Of a stretch of DNA of 64,000 nt, positions 27,201-34,893 are shown piece by piece. The stretch is taken from NCBI RefSeq assembly GCF_018342475.1, contig NZ_JAEMUD010000003.1:1-64000 (forward strand). The letters are read 5' to 3'. The notes below the pieces were generated by a model. The model made no database searches, was not told where the DNA came from, and saw nothing but the letters and a program-made list of their open reading frames with translations. Position numbers and translations under genes: made by a program. Each line of letters starts with the position of its first letter. Positions within the stretch are counted from its first letter, which is position 1. This DNA comes from Parachlamydia sp. AcF125 (lineage in GTDB: Bacteria; Chlamydiota; Chlamydiia; Chlamydiales; Parachlamydiaceae).

Positions 27201-27225
27201 GAAAAATATGATCGCGCGTTGTCAT
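24214..27225 (-). CDS. Maf/DUF115 fused to MORN_2 repeats with extra helical tail (1003 aa)
   Basis: The largest paralogue. Maf signatures: YVYGVGLGYYYLAAREWLRQ, FFEDNLEILRRLLETDIGTQ, PAIICGAGPSLEKNR, ILVGVDLAYTDDKSYASGV. A hinge (KIVDPELNLSIEEK, about 680-695) leads to about six MORN_2 repeats, ending with a tail of about 140 residues that is charged and probably coiled coil and is absent from the other two. A TTG at 27258 would overlap the upstream gene; the ATG at 27225 has AAGG upstream and leaves a 17-base gap, so it is preferred. It is the second gene of the operon, after the 147-residue coiled-coil protein. Confidence 0.87.
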   Translation of the reverse strand: MTTRDHIFQKNLERWAKFSPEKAQHLKAYTHRSLSMVTNPNQELNLLFPEGGKMVPLHSPVNASEEAAEWFKSLELEDETVLYVYGVGLGYYYLAAREWLRQNEQHYLIFFEDNLEILRRLLETDIGTQLLSDKQVFLLHFDRVDNEDEEIDQLFTTLSFLEYKISALTSYASERKSIYQQLKAKIRYYLNFKECSAIEYMNFGQSFFRNFYKNILSLPDSHLGNGLFDQFKGVPAIICGAGPSLEKNRGMLAELKDKAVIFAGGTAVNVLNAEGILPHFGVQIDPNWYQMTRLIMNQCYEVPFFYRNRFYHNAFSLIHGERLYVTGSGGYDIAKWFEKNLGIEETTDVSEGHNVVNFSLAIAAALGCNPIILVGVDLAYTDDKSYASGVMSHPLHDRKQHFQTKNSQEELMLKEDIYGQPIHTLWKWVAESVWFARFSLSHPDITLINATEGGLGMPGIPNKTLKEVAEEYLKNQYDLSNWIQGEIQEHPLPPTVTRENIEKVMNEMLESLEKCLTYCQDLSLEFNSQAEKIKNNQETNLDVTDEKMIALLQALNEEPGYVHLLRVFSDMYLQAFAKKVELIRVQSEEDERKANLKKADLNTMRYQFLAETARVNISLIKRAFQRILKNSARTIKEPEKLASREGVPGEIYAFEKGMIKIVDPELNLSIEEKLPEGGFQTQQMAYPNGQLKKEWTWKDHLLEGPSSFYSETGDLLGRDWYVHGKKQGKSHWYYASGAVRSIQRFKDGLEHGRQEYFYPNGQLKTHLDYQHGKLHGDVKLYFSNGQLKRELHYQDGKRNGAEKMWGPDGKLLMEAYFQNDRAVGISREWREDGQLSKEYAYDEHSKKIYGKQWDRKGVEIATQKLNRSDYFDQVALQTDVLTHSLENVLQQLNQVVPLVSKDTTLGLKNDNTQDIQSELSLIQKEMEHLKKLGQNVLIESGVQAGEEKEQIWKTPSSKKEVEKMLGEATARMGDELGELMHLLHETTSLIANKFKEAVGKKNS

Positions 27226-27242
27226 TGACTTTTTACCTTTTG

Positions 27243-27686
27243 TTAAAGTGGAACCCAATCTTTATCACCGCCAAGGCGTTTGAATTTTTTTTTGCGAGCT
27301 TTAGCGATATTTTTAGCTCCTTGTTTTTTACCGTAGATTTCTTCACGCCTTTTTGCAATGTGGTAGGCAATCTCGTAGGATCTGCCCATCTCTTCGACAG
27401 TCTTGCGCAGCTTTTTTGCACGCTCAAGCATGAGTGCTTCTTGTGGATTAGAAGGAAGGAAATTTTTTTGCATAGCTTGGAGATTTTCTTCCGTAACTCC
27501 AGCGGCATTGAAAGCTTGCGTGTTGAGCTTCTTGTAAAGCTGAACCCCTTCTTCAAGCCTTTCTAACTGCTCTTCTACATCAGCCGGGAACTCATCGGCG
27601 AGCTTCTTGGTCTTCATCACTTCAACCAACTCCCATAATTGGTTGAATTGCTCTAACATCTTATTGAGAGGGTTTCCTTTTTTCAT
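27243..27686 (-). CDS. Conserved small coiled-coil protein, first gene of the Maf operon
   Basis: A 147-residue, Lys/Glu-rich helical protein of unknown function. The N-terminal half (NPLNKMLEQFNQLWELVEV; LERLEEGVQLYKKL) looks like coiled coil; the C-terminus is strongly basic (KNIAKARKKKFKRLGG), which may bind nucleic acid or membranes. No signal peptide or membrane segment. It ends 17 bases before the large Maf-MORN gene and is in the same direction, so it is probably co-transcribed. I do not recognise the family with certainty. Confidence 0.75.
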   Translation of the reverse strand: MKKGNPLNKMLEQFNQLWELVEVMKTKKLADEFPADVEEQLERLEEGVQLYKKLNTQAFNAAGVTEENLQAMQKNFLPSNPQEALMLERAKKLRKTVEEMGRSYEIAYHIAKRREEIYGKKQGAKNIAKARKKKFKRLGGDKDWVPL

Positions 27687-27739
27687 GCAAAACCAGCAGT
27701 AGAGGTTTAAGGGTCAATTAAATATTTAACGCCACCATA

Positions 27740-28045
27740 TCAAACCCCTTTTATATTTGCAAACACGCTCATTATCAACCGATTGGGATCAGGCAAATGA
27801 ACTTTTTGTTTAAAGGAGAGAGGGAAGGTGCAGAGATTTTTTGCACATTCTCGCTCATTAAAACTTTGCAAAATTTGAGCTACTGACCATTCATACCTAT
27901 TTTTAAACGGATAATGGCCCAAGAAATTTACTCTGTTTTCTAGAAAAACCCGAAGCTTATTTGCTTTGGGGGAGGAATGAAGAAGTGGAAGGCCTGATTC
28001 TATTGGCCCCTCAAACCCCGCTGCTGCTTGTTGTAATTTTTTTTG
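27740..28045 (-). pseudogene. Remnant of an unknown gene
   Basis: A 101-codon open frame with protein-like composition (for example FLENRVNFLGHYPFKN and EWSVAQILQSFNEREC) but no start codon with a ribosome site; a stop lies directly before it. It reads like the C-terminal part of a lost gene. The rest of 27687-28125 shows nothing. Confidence 0.35.
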
Positions 28046-28125
28046 TTATTCTTTGCTAACCATGCATAGTCACAAAAACATTGACAAACAAGCTAGCGGG
28101 GCGTGAAAAATTCTTATCAAATATT

Positions 28126-28893
28126 TTAATTATTGCGATCTGCACGAGCTCGCATTAAAAGGATTCCGCCATAAGTCTCCGCCAGCTTTTTATGCGTTTT
28201 TCGGGGAGACACTCCCATCGCTATATCAAGATTAGCAGTTCTCCAGGTTGGCTTGAGTGTCTTCTCCTTTTTCTTAACTTCGTCCAACCGCTTGACTTTT
28301 TCCCTCAAGCATAGCTCATTAAACCTCCTGAATTCTTTCGTAGCTCTAATTTCCTCCAAAAGTGGATCTTCCGCTTCCTTTATTTTTTCACCTAAAGTCC
28401 GCGCACTAAGCGCTCTAAATTTTTCTCTAAAACTACCCTTAGCTAAAAGAAGAAGCTCCTCTTCCTTTGTTTGTTTATTCAAAAGGGGCTCTTCCTCTTT
28501 TTTTTCCTTCCCACAAAGGTAAACACTTCTCGGTCTTATCTTAGCTAAACGAGGGTCTTTTTCTGCTTTTACCTTTTCACTCATTGCATACAGAGTGCGG
28601 CTGGATTGGCTTTTCGCTAACGGCGGGTTTGCGTTTTCCTTCTCTTTCTTATTTGAGAAGCGTGCGCTCCGTGTTTTAAATATATGCGTGGTTCTCATTT
28701 TTTCTTCTAACGGCAGCTCTTCCTCTCTTTTTGGTTTTGCAAAGTGGACGCTGAGGGGTCGAAATCTCCCCCCTTTTTCATCTAGCGGAGAGTCTACCCC
28801 TCTTTTTTTCTTTTCATCAGTAGGACTTTTCATTTCTCGATAAGGGAAAGAACGTGTCGGAATCGGGGAGGAAATAGCGGTATAATCATTCAT
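28126..28893 (-). CDS. Charged repeat protein, effector candidate
   Basis: A 255-residue, Lys/Arg/Glu-rich protein without membrane segments or recognised domain. It contains at least five loose repeats of about 30-40 residues, each with a core like DSPLDEK, EELPLEEK, NANPPLAK, KDPRLAKI, EEPLLNK or EDPLLEEI followed by a basic stretch and Ser/Arg (RSARFSNK, SSRTLYAM, RPRSVYLC, RALSART). The N-terminus (MNDYTAISSPIPTRS) is Ser/Thr/Pro-rich and uncharged, as often seen in type III secreted proteins. It is divergent from the 527-residue gene that starts about 150 bases away. A secreted role is inference. Confidence 0.7.
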   Translation of the reverse strand: MNDYTAISSPIPTRSFPYREMKSPTDEKKKRGVDSPLDEKGGRFRPLSVHFAKPKREEELPLEEKMRTTHIFKTRSARFSNKKEKENANPPLAKSQSSRTLYAMSEKVKAEKDPRLAKIRPRSVYLCGKEKKEEEPLLNKQTKEEELLLLAKGSFREKFRALSARTLGEKIKEAEDPLLEEIRATKEFRRFNELCLREKVKRLDEVKKKEKTLKPTWRTANLDIAMGVSPRKTHKKLAETYGGILLMRARADRNN

Positions 28894-29042
28894 AAATAAT
28901 CCTAAATTTTTGTTATTAACCTTTCTCTAGAAAGGCATTACCTGCTTTACCTCACGAAGAAAAATAAAGTCAAAAATAAGATCTAAAAATTGCATTTCGC
29001 TGTGAAAAGGGATACCATCAAAGAAAAAAGGGTAAAAAACAC

Positions 29043-30626
29043 ATGCGCAGCTATTATGCCCACCTTGAACAGGCCAAACCAGCCACTCAAAATGCGATCG
29101 CTTCAAAACCCGTTTATCGTTCGTCAGCTATTTTCCCGGTCATACAAGCCGAAGGGATTTCTTCCCGCCTGTTGTTTATGGGCTACTGGATTTTAAAGCG
29201 AAATATCAAAGAAATCGCTTGCGTCCTCACCTTGCGCTCTACCGAAGGAGCGATCCTTTTCCGTTCAACCCTTTCTATTAGCGAACCTAAAACTTACCGG
29301 ATCGAATTAGAAGAGCAGTTGCAATTAGCAGGGTTCTCCTCCACCCAGGATTTCAAAGGCAGCCTTGAGATTGAGTTTTTTTCTTCCCAAAACCTCTTTT
29401 TCCCTTACCCTGCCGTCGTGGTTAATTACTATGGCCCCCAGTTCAGCAGCGCTGTGCATACTGCTCAGAGAATTTACAATGATTTTGACGATTTGCGAGC
29501 TAACACCCAAACAGCTGTGCCCGAATCAGGCTTTAATATTTATGCTTCAGAGAACCAAGAACCTTTTTTTACCCTCATCAATGGGGCTACAGCTTGCGAA
29601 AATACCCCTATCACGATGGAATTTTACAACTGCGATCAAGAAATCTTAACGCATACATTAGAGCTGGGCTCTTTAGCACCTTATCAAACAATCTTCTGTT
29701 TTCCCGCTCGCCTGTGCGATTTAAAAGCCTTTTTAAAAGGTCAGGTAGGCACAGCTAAGATTTCTTTCAAAGTAAATTGGGCTTTTCCAAGGCTCGTAGC
29801 CGGAAATTGGAATCATCGTTTTCAAGCTCTAACTACTACTCACACTTATTACGATTGTGAAAAAGCGACCTCCAAAACAGATTATTGGTTTTCACCTAAG
29901 TCTGGATGGCATCCCGCTTCTTTAATGATTCCAGTATGTATTGACAAAGTGCACTTTACTAATGTGTATTTTTATCCCATTTATTCCCCTACCCGTTTTT
30001 CTGTGAGCATCGAAATTTATGATGAAACGGGCCAATTATTGGGAGTTAAAACCCCCGCGAAAGAGGTAGTATCGCCTTCTTCTAAACTCATTCAAATCTG
30101 CCTTAAAGAGCTATGTGAAGAACTTGATATTCCGTTCAAAGAAAATCTGGCTGCTAGATTGATTGCAAATGAGATACACCCTCATCCCCTTCCTTCACGT
30201 ATAAAAATTGGGCTAGATATGGGTTCGGCTCAAAAGCAGCTTCCTTGCAACGTATGCGTCAATCTTCAACCTTTCAATCCTGCTTATGAAGGTAAAACAA
30301 GTACCTTTAAATGGTTACCTTTTCTGGCAGATCAACCACACCCTACAGTGTGGATTATGAACTCTTCTCCTCAAAGGGAATACCAGCAGCCTGCTAAGCT
30401 AACTTTAACATTTTTTCGAGAACAGGACGCAGAAACGCTTGTCTGGCATTTAGACCTTCCTGCAAATGGATTTTTAACGTTAGAACTAAGTAAGCACCTT
30501 GATCTAAAAGCTTTTTTTGGAAGCCAGATTGGCTGGCTCACCGTGCAATCCACAAATCCCTACACAACAACCTACTATTTTACCGAATCTCTCTCTGGGA
30601 TAGTGGGTGGAGATCATGGATTTTAA
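29043..30626 (+). CDS. Unknown 527-residue protein, beta-rich
   Basis: An intact gene for a soluble, aromatic-rich protein that I do not recognise. Strands alternate throughout, with motifs such as LEIEFFSSQNLFFPYPAVVV, YYGPQFSS, MEFYNCDQEILTHTLELG and GGDHGF at the end. Several segments (SLAPYQTIFCFPARLCDLKAFL; LPANGFLTLELSKHLDLKAFF) look like two copies of one fold. No signal peptide, membrane segment or catalytic motif is evident. Position just beyond the Maf operon, on the opposite strand, is the only context. The start ATG has only a weak upstream AAGGG-like site, so the N-terminus could vary. Confidence 0.75.
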   Translation: MRSYYAHLEQAKPATQNAIASKPVYRSSAIFPVIQAEGISSRLLFMGYWILKRNIKEIACVLTLRSTEGAILFRSTLSISEPKTYRIELEEQLQLAGFSSTQDFKGSLEIEFFSSQNLFFPYPAVVVNYYGPQFSSAVHTAQRIYNDFDDLRANTQTAVPESGFNIYASENQEPFFTLINGATACENTPITMEFYNCDQEILTHTLELGSLAPYQTIFCFPARLCDLKAFLKGQVGTAKISFKVNWAFPRLVAGNWNHRFQALTTTHTYYDCEKATSKTDYWFSPKSGWHPASLMIPVCIDKVHFTNVYFYPIYSPTRFSVSIEIYDETGQLLGVKTPAKEVVSPSSKLIQICLKELCEELDIPFKENLAARLIANEIHPHPLPSRIKIGLDMGSAQKQLPCNVCVNLQPFNPAYEGKTSTFKWLPFLADQPHPTVWIMNSSPQREYQQPAKLTLTFFREQDAETLVWHLDLPANGFLTLELSKHLDLKAFFGSQIGWLTVQSTNPYTTTYYFTESLSGIVGGDHGF

Positions 30627-30692
30627 TTAAGCTCTCCTCTTTTATACCAACCCCTCTTTTCTCCACTCGAAAATAATAAAAAAGAGGGCTAA

Positions 30693-30905
30693 ATCAGAAA
30701 GATTTCCTTTTATCTTTTAGACTTCAGAGAGCTGAAGAATTTCTATGGGGTAAATCGTTATGAGAACGCCTTAAAGATAGATAGAAAATTATATTCTAGG
30801 GAAAAACGCGCTGGCATTCAAAAAATACAGCATTTTTTAAAGCGTTTCCGGGAAGATAAAGAAAAAATGCCTAGTTATGTAAGCTTAAGTTTTATCCTGT
30901 GGTAG
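30693..30905 (+). pseudogene. Short remnant of an unknown gene
   Basis: A 71-codon open frame without start codon, coding for LLDFRELKNFYGVNRYENAL and a basic helix (EKRAGIQKIQHFLKRFREDK) before a stop. It probably is the end of a decayed gene. Confidence 0.3.
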
Positions 30906-31003
30906 CTAAGCAGCTTAGCTTTAAAAAAAGCTCTCATGTAAGTTCTTAAACATCAAGGACAAATTCGCAAAAATTTATTAAATTGTTTTAAAGGAGAATT
31001 ATT

Positions 31004-31156
31004 ATGCCCTCTACTGATAAGCCCTCGGCAGGCAATCATCGCAATTCCGCAACCTCTAAAACAGCATCTCAACCAAGCATCACAGGTAGAAAGCTCATAC
31101 CTAAAGTTTTCCCCCTCTTTTGTCCCTCCTCTTATGCGCCTTCTTTATTTCTCTAG
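31004..31156 (+). CDS. 50-residue open frame with strong ribosome site, probably a truncated effector N-terminus
   Basis: AAAGGAG lies seven bases before the ATG at 31004. The product begins MPSTDKPSAGNHRNSATSKT, a Ser/Thr/Asn-rich uncharged stretch of the kind found at the N-terminus of type III effectors, then soon stops after a Cys/Pro/Ser-rich end. The surrounding sequence is decayed, so this is more likely the start of a broken gene than a small functional protein. Confidence 0.35.
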   Translation: MPSTDKPSAGNHRNSATSKTASQPSITGRKLIPKVFPLFCPSSYAPSLFL

Positions 31157-31208
31157 TCTTGTTGTTTATAAAAAGCCTCAACTGGATTCTTCCCACAGAC
31201 TAAATCCT

Positions 31209-31534
31209 TCATAGCTTACCCCTGTTTTTCAGGGAATAACGCTCTAAGCTTCTTGTAGGCCTTGCCCTTTTTAAAAGAAGTTTGCAAGCCTGTTTGACTA
31301 AGCTTTCTTCTACCTGTTCTTTTTTTGCTATTTTCTCTTGAAAGAGGGTAAGGAAGGCAAGGCGTCCTAGAGTAAGGGTGTAAGCTAAGTTGTTTGAGCT
31401 TAGCTTCGCAGCGGCTTAGCGCGTAATTTTTAAAGCTTTGAGCAAAGCTTGGGTTCTAAGCTAAGGCGAGAAAGAGGTAAAGGGATTTCTGTGGAAAAAG
31501 AAGCAGCCTCGAGTATTGAATCAAATGTTTCCAT
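31209..31534 (-). pseudogene. Frameshifted gene remnant
   Basis: An ATG at 31534 with AAGG upstream opens 34 residues (METFDSILEAASFSTEIPLP...) that end at a stop. Thereafter a different frame stays open for 70 codons (31418 to 31209), reading LSSNNLAYTLTLGRLAFLTL, QEKIAKKEQVEESLVKQACK and RSLERYSLKNRGKL. The two parts look like head and tail of one decayed gene. The rest of 31157-31852 shows nothing. Confidence 0.4.
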
Positions 31535-31852
31535 AAATTCCTTACACCCTAGGGCTTCTTAAGCTGGTTTCATCACTAAAAATAGTTGGGGAGAAAGAAA
31601 AATTTAAATGTGAGTAAAAAAACTATTCCAAACAAAGGTAATGCAGCCTAATCGGATTGCTGGTATGATTTTCACCAAACTATGACCAATAGGATTACAA
31701 CCTTGCTTTATTGCTCTTTTTGGGCTTGGTTTATGGCGGTCTAGCATCATAGCAGGATTTTCTTTGGAGAAAGCAAACCGCTATTTATAAGGAAAACAAC
31801 AAAAGGCTAATAAAGCCCTAAATTTCAAGTATTATCTAAAGAGTTTTAAATC

Positions 31853-32176
31853 ATGAAAAAAAAAGAAAATCAAGGCGGCGTTAAATTAGCTTTAGTCTCT
31901 GATATCCCTGAAGGTAAGTCAATCATTGTTGAGGGGCCAGAAGGATTGTGCATTGCCTTGTTCAAATTGAAGGGGGAAATTTTTGCGCTTAACAATGCCT
32001 GCCCCCACATGGGAGGACCTCTAGGGGAAGGCTGTATTGAGCAGGAAACTGTAACTTGCCCCTGGCATGGTTGGCAATTTAATATTCAATCAGGTTATTG
32101 CGATAATATGCAAGGTAACACCACGCGCAAAATTTCTATACGGATCGAACAAAATCTTATTTACTTAGTGAATTAA
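31853..32176 (+). CDS. Rieske-type [2Fe-2S] ferredoxin
   Basis: A 107-residue soluble electron carrier. The cluster ligands are visible: Cys-Pro-His-Met-Gly-Gly (C-x-H) and Cys-Pro-Trp-His-Gly-Trp (C-x-x-H), about 17 residues apart. This is the small NirD/BphF-like class with no membrane anchor. It has no oxygenase or reductase neighbour, so its partner is unknown. It overlaps the stop of the convergent HSDR_N gene by four bases. Confidence 0.9.
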   Translation: MKKKENQGGVKLALVSDIPEGKSIIVEGPEGLCIALFKLKGEIFALNNACPHMGGPLGEGCIEQETVTCPWHGWQFNIQSGYCDNMQGNTTRKISIRIEQNLIYLVN

Positions 32177-32634
32177 CCCCGCCCTTGGCACACCTTCAGC
32201 AGCTCTTGAAAAGGAGGGAGAAAATCGATAAAAGTATATTCTTTTTTTAAAACATCTCGCCATCCAAGTTTAAACTCTCGTTGGTTAGCTAAAGCGATAA
32301 AATAAGCTCCTAAAAAATGGTTGTAGCCTACCACTTGATTAATCACTTTCGAGGTTAAATTTACCGCCTTACACTCAATCACTAATAAAGGATACAAAGC
32401 ATGCTGCGGATGGATTCCTTGAGCAAAACACACAATATCCGCTCTTCTTGCAGGAATGGCTTTCACTTGGGAAAGATGGGGCATAAGACTTAGCTCTCTT
32501 TCTACTCCCATCAATCCGGAAGGAAATCCTAATTGGCTAACCATCTTAGTGATTAACGATTGCCTCACATATTCTTCAGGTAGGGCTATCACCCATTCTT
32601 GACGAATGGGGCAATAAATTTTTTCCGCTGTCAT
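32173..32634 (-). CDS. HSDR_N-type (PD-(D/E)xK) protein
   Basis: A 153-residue protein resembling the N-terminal nuclease-like domain of type I restriction HsdR subunits (HSDR_N_2). The motif is visible as RRADIVCFAQ (Asp) followed by LLVIECKAVN (Glu-x-Lys). A stand-alone form like this is found in several bacterial groups; it may be a small nuclease or nucleotide-binding protein. Five bases separate it from hpf upstream, so they are probably co-transcribed. No restriction or modification genes are near. Confidence 0.75.
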   Translation of the reverse strand: MTAEKIYCPIRQEWVIALPEEYVRQSLITKMVSQLGFPSGLMGVERELSLMPHLSQVKAIPARRADIVCFAQGIHPQHALYPLLVIECKAVNLTSKVINQVVGYNHFLGAYFIALANQREFKLGWRDVLKKEYTFIDFLPPFQELLKVCQGRG

Positions 32635-32639
32635 TAACT

Positions 32640-33278
32640 TTAAGCTTCTGGTTCAATGATCCCGTAATTTTGATCGCTCTTGCGATAAATGACTTTCAGT
32701 TTCATATCATTCTCTGAGCGGAAGATTAAAAATGCATCGCCCGACAATTCCATTTTCATAATGGCCTCGTTATGCGTAAGAATTTTTAACGGCAAGGTTT
32801 CTTTGCTGATAATCGTGTGAGGTTTATAACTTTCTTCTAAACGGCGTTGGCTCTCATCTTCAATTTGTTCATTAACTTCGGCTAGTTCTGTTTGAGACGG
32901 AGCTTGGTAAACGTTGACATTCATGTCGACAATGGCAAGCTTTTTAGCTTGGTGGTCTTTAATACGGCTTCTGTATTTCAAGAGCTGTTTTTCAAGCTTA
33001 TCCACTGCCATGTCAATGGAAGCATACATGTCATCGGTAGCCGCATGGCTCTTGATTTTAAGATGGTCCACTTTTAAAACGATGTCCACACGCTGTTCTT
33101 GTCTTTGGATGTCCATGGTGATCACCACATCAATAATTCTGTGGCTGAAGCGATCAATTTTAGAGATTTTTCCAATCGCATAGTTTTTCATCGCCTCAGT
33201 TACGAGGACATGCCGACCTGTCACGGTAATGTTGTATGGCAGTACGGATTCATCTGTATTCATATTGCTGCGATTCAT
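32640..33278 (-). CDS. hpf: Ribosome hibernation promoting factor, long form
   Basis: A 212-residue protein. The N-terminal domain has VTGRHVLVTEAMKNYAIGKI and VDIVLKVDHLKIKSHAATDD with DMYASIDMAVDKLEKQL, the RaiA/HPF fold that binds the 30S decoding region and stalls translation. The C-terminal about 60 residues (KPHTIISKETLPLKILTHNE; DAFLIFRSE) match the long-HPF tail that drives 100S ribosome dimers. The start at 33278 follows GAGGTGG. A nine-base inverted repeat (33290-33298 and 33339-33347) lies just upstream. Confidence 0.92.
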   Translation of the reverse strand: MNRSNMNTDESVLPYNITVTGRHVLVTEAMKNYAIGKISKIDRFSHRIIDVVITMDIQRQEQRVDIVLKVDHLKIKSHAATDDMYASIDMAVDKLEKQLLKYRSRIKDHQAKKLAIVDMNVNVYQAPSQTELAEVNEQIEDESQRRLEESYKPHTIISKETLPLKILTHNEAIMKMELSGDAFLIFRSENDMKLKVIYRKSDQNYGIIEPEA

Positions 33279-33289
33279 AGGCCACCTCT

Positions 33290-33347
33290 ACTTTGGATTT
33301 TCCTGTTAAAAAGCTTAAAGTGCGAGTTAACTCTCTTTATCCAAAGT
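33290..33347. promoter_or_regulatory. Inverted repeat upstream of hpf
   Basis: ACTTTGGAT (33290-33298) and ATCCAAAGT (33339-33347) are perfect inverted copies 40 bases apart, in the region where the hpf promoter should be. They might be an operator or chance. Confidence 0.3.
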
Positions 33348-33403
33348 CTACCGCTTAAAGCAAATATTGAAAAGGAAGAAGTTTTTTGTTTAAAAATGGA
33401 GGC

Positions 33404-34498
33404 TTAGCAAGAGTTTGCAGGAAGGGTGATGAGTGAATCTCTTTGATTTTCAAAGAGTTGCTTACGGAGCTTTAAGTTGCCCAATTGGCCACAGGCGGCC
33501 ATGATATCTTGCCCTTTGGTCAAACGAAGCAAAGTATAATAGCCATGTTGGCGCAAACACTGCGTAAAAGCTTCGATGGTTTTTACTTCGGGTGCTTGAA
33601 ATCGATCGCGACTTTGGGGATTATAAGGAATTAAATTAATTTTAACATTTAATCCTTTCAAATACTCAGCCAATTGTACGGCATGTTCCATTTGATCATT
33701 TTGTCCCCGCAAAAGCACATAAGCAATTAAAATCTGCCGACCCGTTTTGGCACAATATCTGTGCATCGCTTCATATAAGGTTTTAAGATCATACTGACGA
33801 TTGACTGGCATGAGCCGATTGCGCAATTCATCGGAGGGGGCGTTAATCGAAACCGCCAAATTAGGAGCTTGTCCTCCCTGATTGGCCAGTTTATCAATCC
33901 CTTCCACACACCCACTGGTTGAAATGGTCATGCGTCTTCTCCCAAATCCAAACCCTTTGGAATCGTTAAACACGCGGACAGCCTGCATAACTGCTTCATA
34001 GTTATCCAATGGCTCACCCATGCCCATGAAAACAAGGTTTCGGAAGGAAAACTGATTGTGATGCCTAGCAAGGTAGACCTGAGAAACAATCTCTTCGGTT
34101 GTTAAGTGGCGTAAAAGCCCCATTTTGCCAGTTTCGCAAAACGCGCACCCCATTCGACAACCTACCTGGGAGGAAATACACAGCGTCCCTCCAGACTGCA
34201 TAGGGATTTGAACAAACTCAACCTCTAAACCATCGTGAGTTTTTGCCAAGAACTTTCCTGTTTTGCCCTCTTCTTTTTTCTCTCCTAAAGAGAGCAGCGA
34301 AACATCCACGTTTTCTAAAATAGCTGCACGGATACCTTGAGCGTTTTTAAACGCAGGGCTTGCCGCAGTTAAGCGGCCTAAGCGGAAAAACTCTTGATAA
34401 ACCAAAGAAGCGTGCACCCTTCCTTTGCCTAAACGTTCAGCCATGGCATGCGAAAAGGATTCTGCTGTATGAGCTAAGATGGAGATTTTTTCTGTCAC
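33404..34498 (-). CDS. rlmN: RlmN-type radical SAM 23S rRNA/tRNA methyltransferase
   Basis: About 364 residues. The radical SAM cluster CRMGCAFCETGKMG gives the C-x3-C-x2-C motif; FMGMGEPLDNY and SINAPSDELRNRLMPVNR are typical of RlmN, which methylates C2 of A2503 in 23S rRNA. The Cys of DIMAACGQLG near the end is the second methyl-carrying cysteine. The longest frame begins with a GTG at 34522 inside the upstream tRNA, which cannot be right; I chose the GTG at 34498. An ATG at 34444 would cut into the N-terminal RNA-binding helix. The start remains uncertain. Confidence 0.88.
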   Translation of the reverse strand: MTEKISILAHTAESFSHAMAERLGKGRVHASLVYQEFFRLGRLTAASPAFKNAQGIRAAILENVDVSLLSLGEKKEEGKTGKFLAKTHDGLEVEFVQIPMQSGGTLCISSQVGCRMGCAFCETGKMGLLRHLTTEEIVSQVYLARHHNQFSFRNLVFMGMGEPLDNYEAVMQAVRVFNDSKGFGFGRRRMTISTSGCVEGIDKLANQGGQAPNLAVSINAPSDELRNRLMPVNRQYDLKTLYEAMHRYCAKTGRQILIAYVLLRGQNDQMEHAVQLAEYLKGLNVKINLIPYNPQSRDRFQAPEVKTIEAFTQCLRQHGYYTLLRLTKGQDIMAACGQLGNLKLRKQLFENQRDSLITLPANSC

Positions 34499-34518
34499 GG
34501 AAAACAGGGATAAAAAAC

Positions 34519-34591
34519 GCACCGAAGAGGGGTCGAACCTCTAACCACCCGGTTCGAAGCCGGGTACTCTATCCGATTGAGCTATCGGTGC
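34519..34591 (-). tRNA. tRNA-Arg (anticodon UCG)
   Basis: A 73-base cloverleaf on the minus strand. Acceptor stem GCACCGA pairs with TCGGTGC, D stem GCTC/GAGT, anticodon stem CCCGG/CCGGG with loop CTTCGAA giving anticodon TCG, T stem AGAGG/CCTCT with TTCGACC loop. CCA is not encoded. It reads CGA/CGN codons. It lies directly upstream of rlmN. Confidence 0.95.
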
Positions 34592-34893
34592 AGATTCATG
34601 TAGTTATTAAATCGAAAATATTAAACGATCGGGGAAATAAGCTGCAAGCATGAAAAAATGTTTTAGCGCAAATCCCTTTCGACTAGCCTCCTCTACCCTC
34701 TCCTATTTAGCAGGCCATTTAGAAAATTACATCTCAAATGGAATGCTTTATGATCAACCGGGTCATCTATATGATTGCTATTATTGCGCCTACCCTCTAT
34801 GCTTATGGACGCCTTGTTTTTATCCAAACCGACAATTACCAAGGTTCTGAACCCCCTTAGAAACATAGAAACTCGTTGAATATTGGTTAGATT

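Noticed and set aside
31853-32176. Rieske protein as nitrite reductase small subunit
   Set aside because: No nitrite reductase large subunit or siroheme genes near; only the general class can be stated.
32173-32634. HSDR_N protein as part of a restriction-modification system
   Set aside because: No methylase or specificity gene in the window and the protein is a single domain.
34650-34850. 66-codon plus-strand frame after the tRNA
   Set aside because: No ribosome site and unusual Cys/Tyr-rich composition; could be a remnant, but not supportable.
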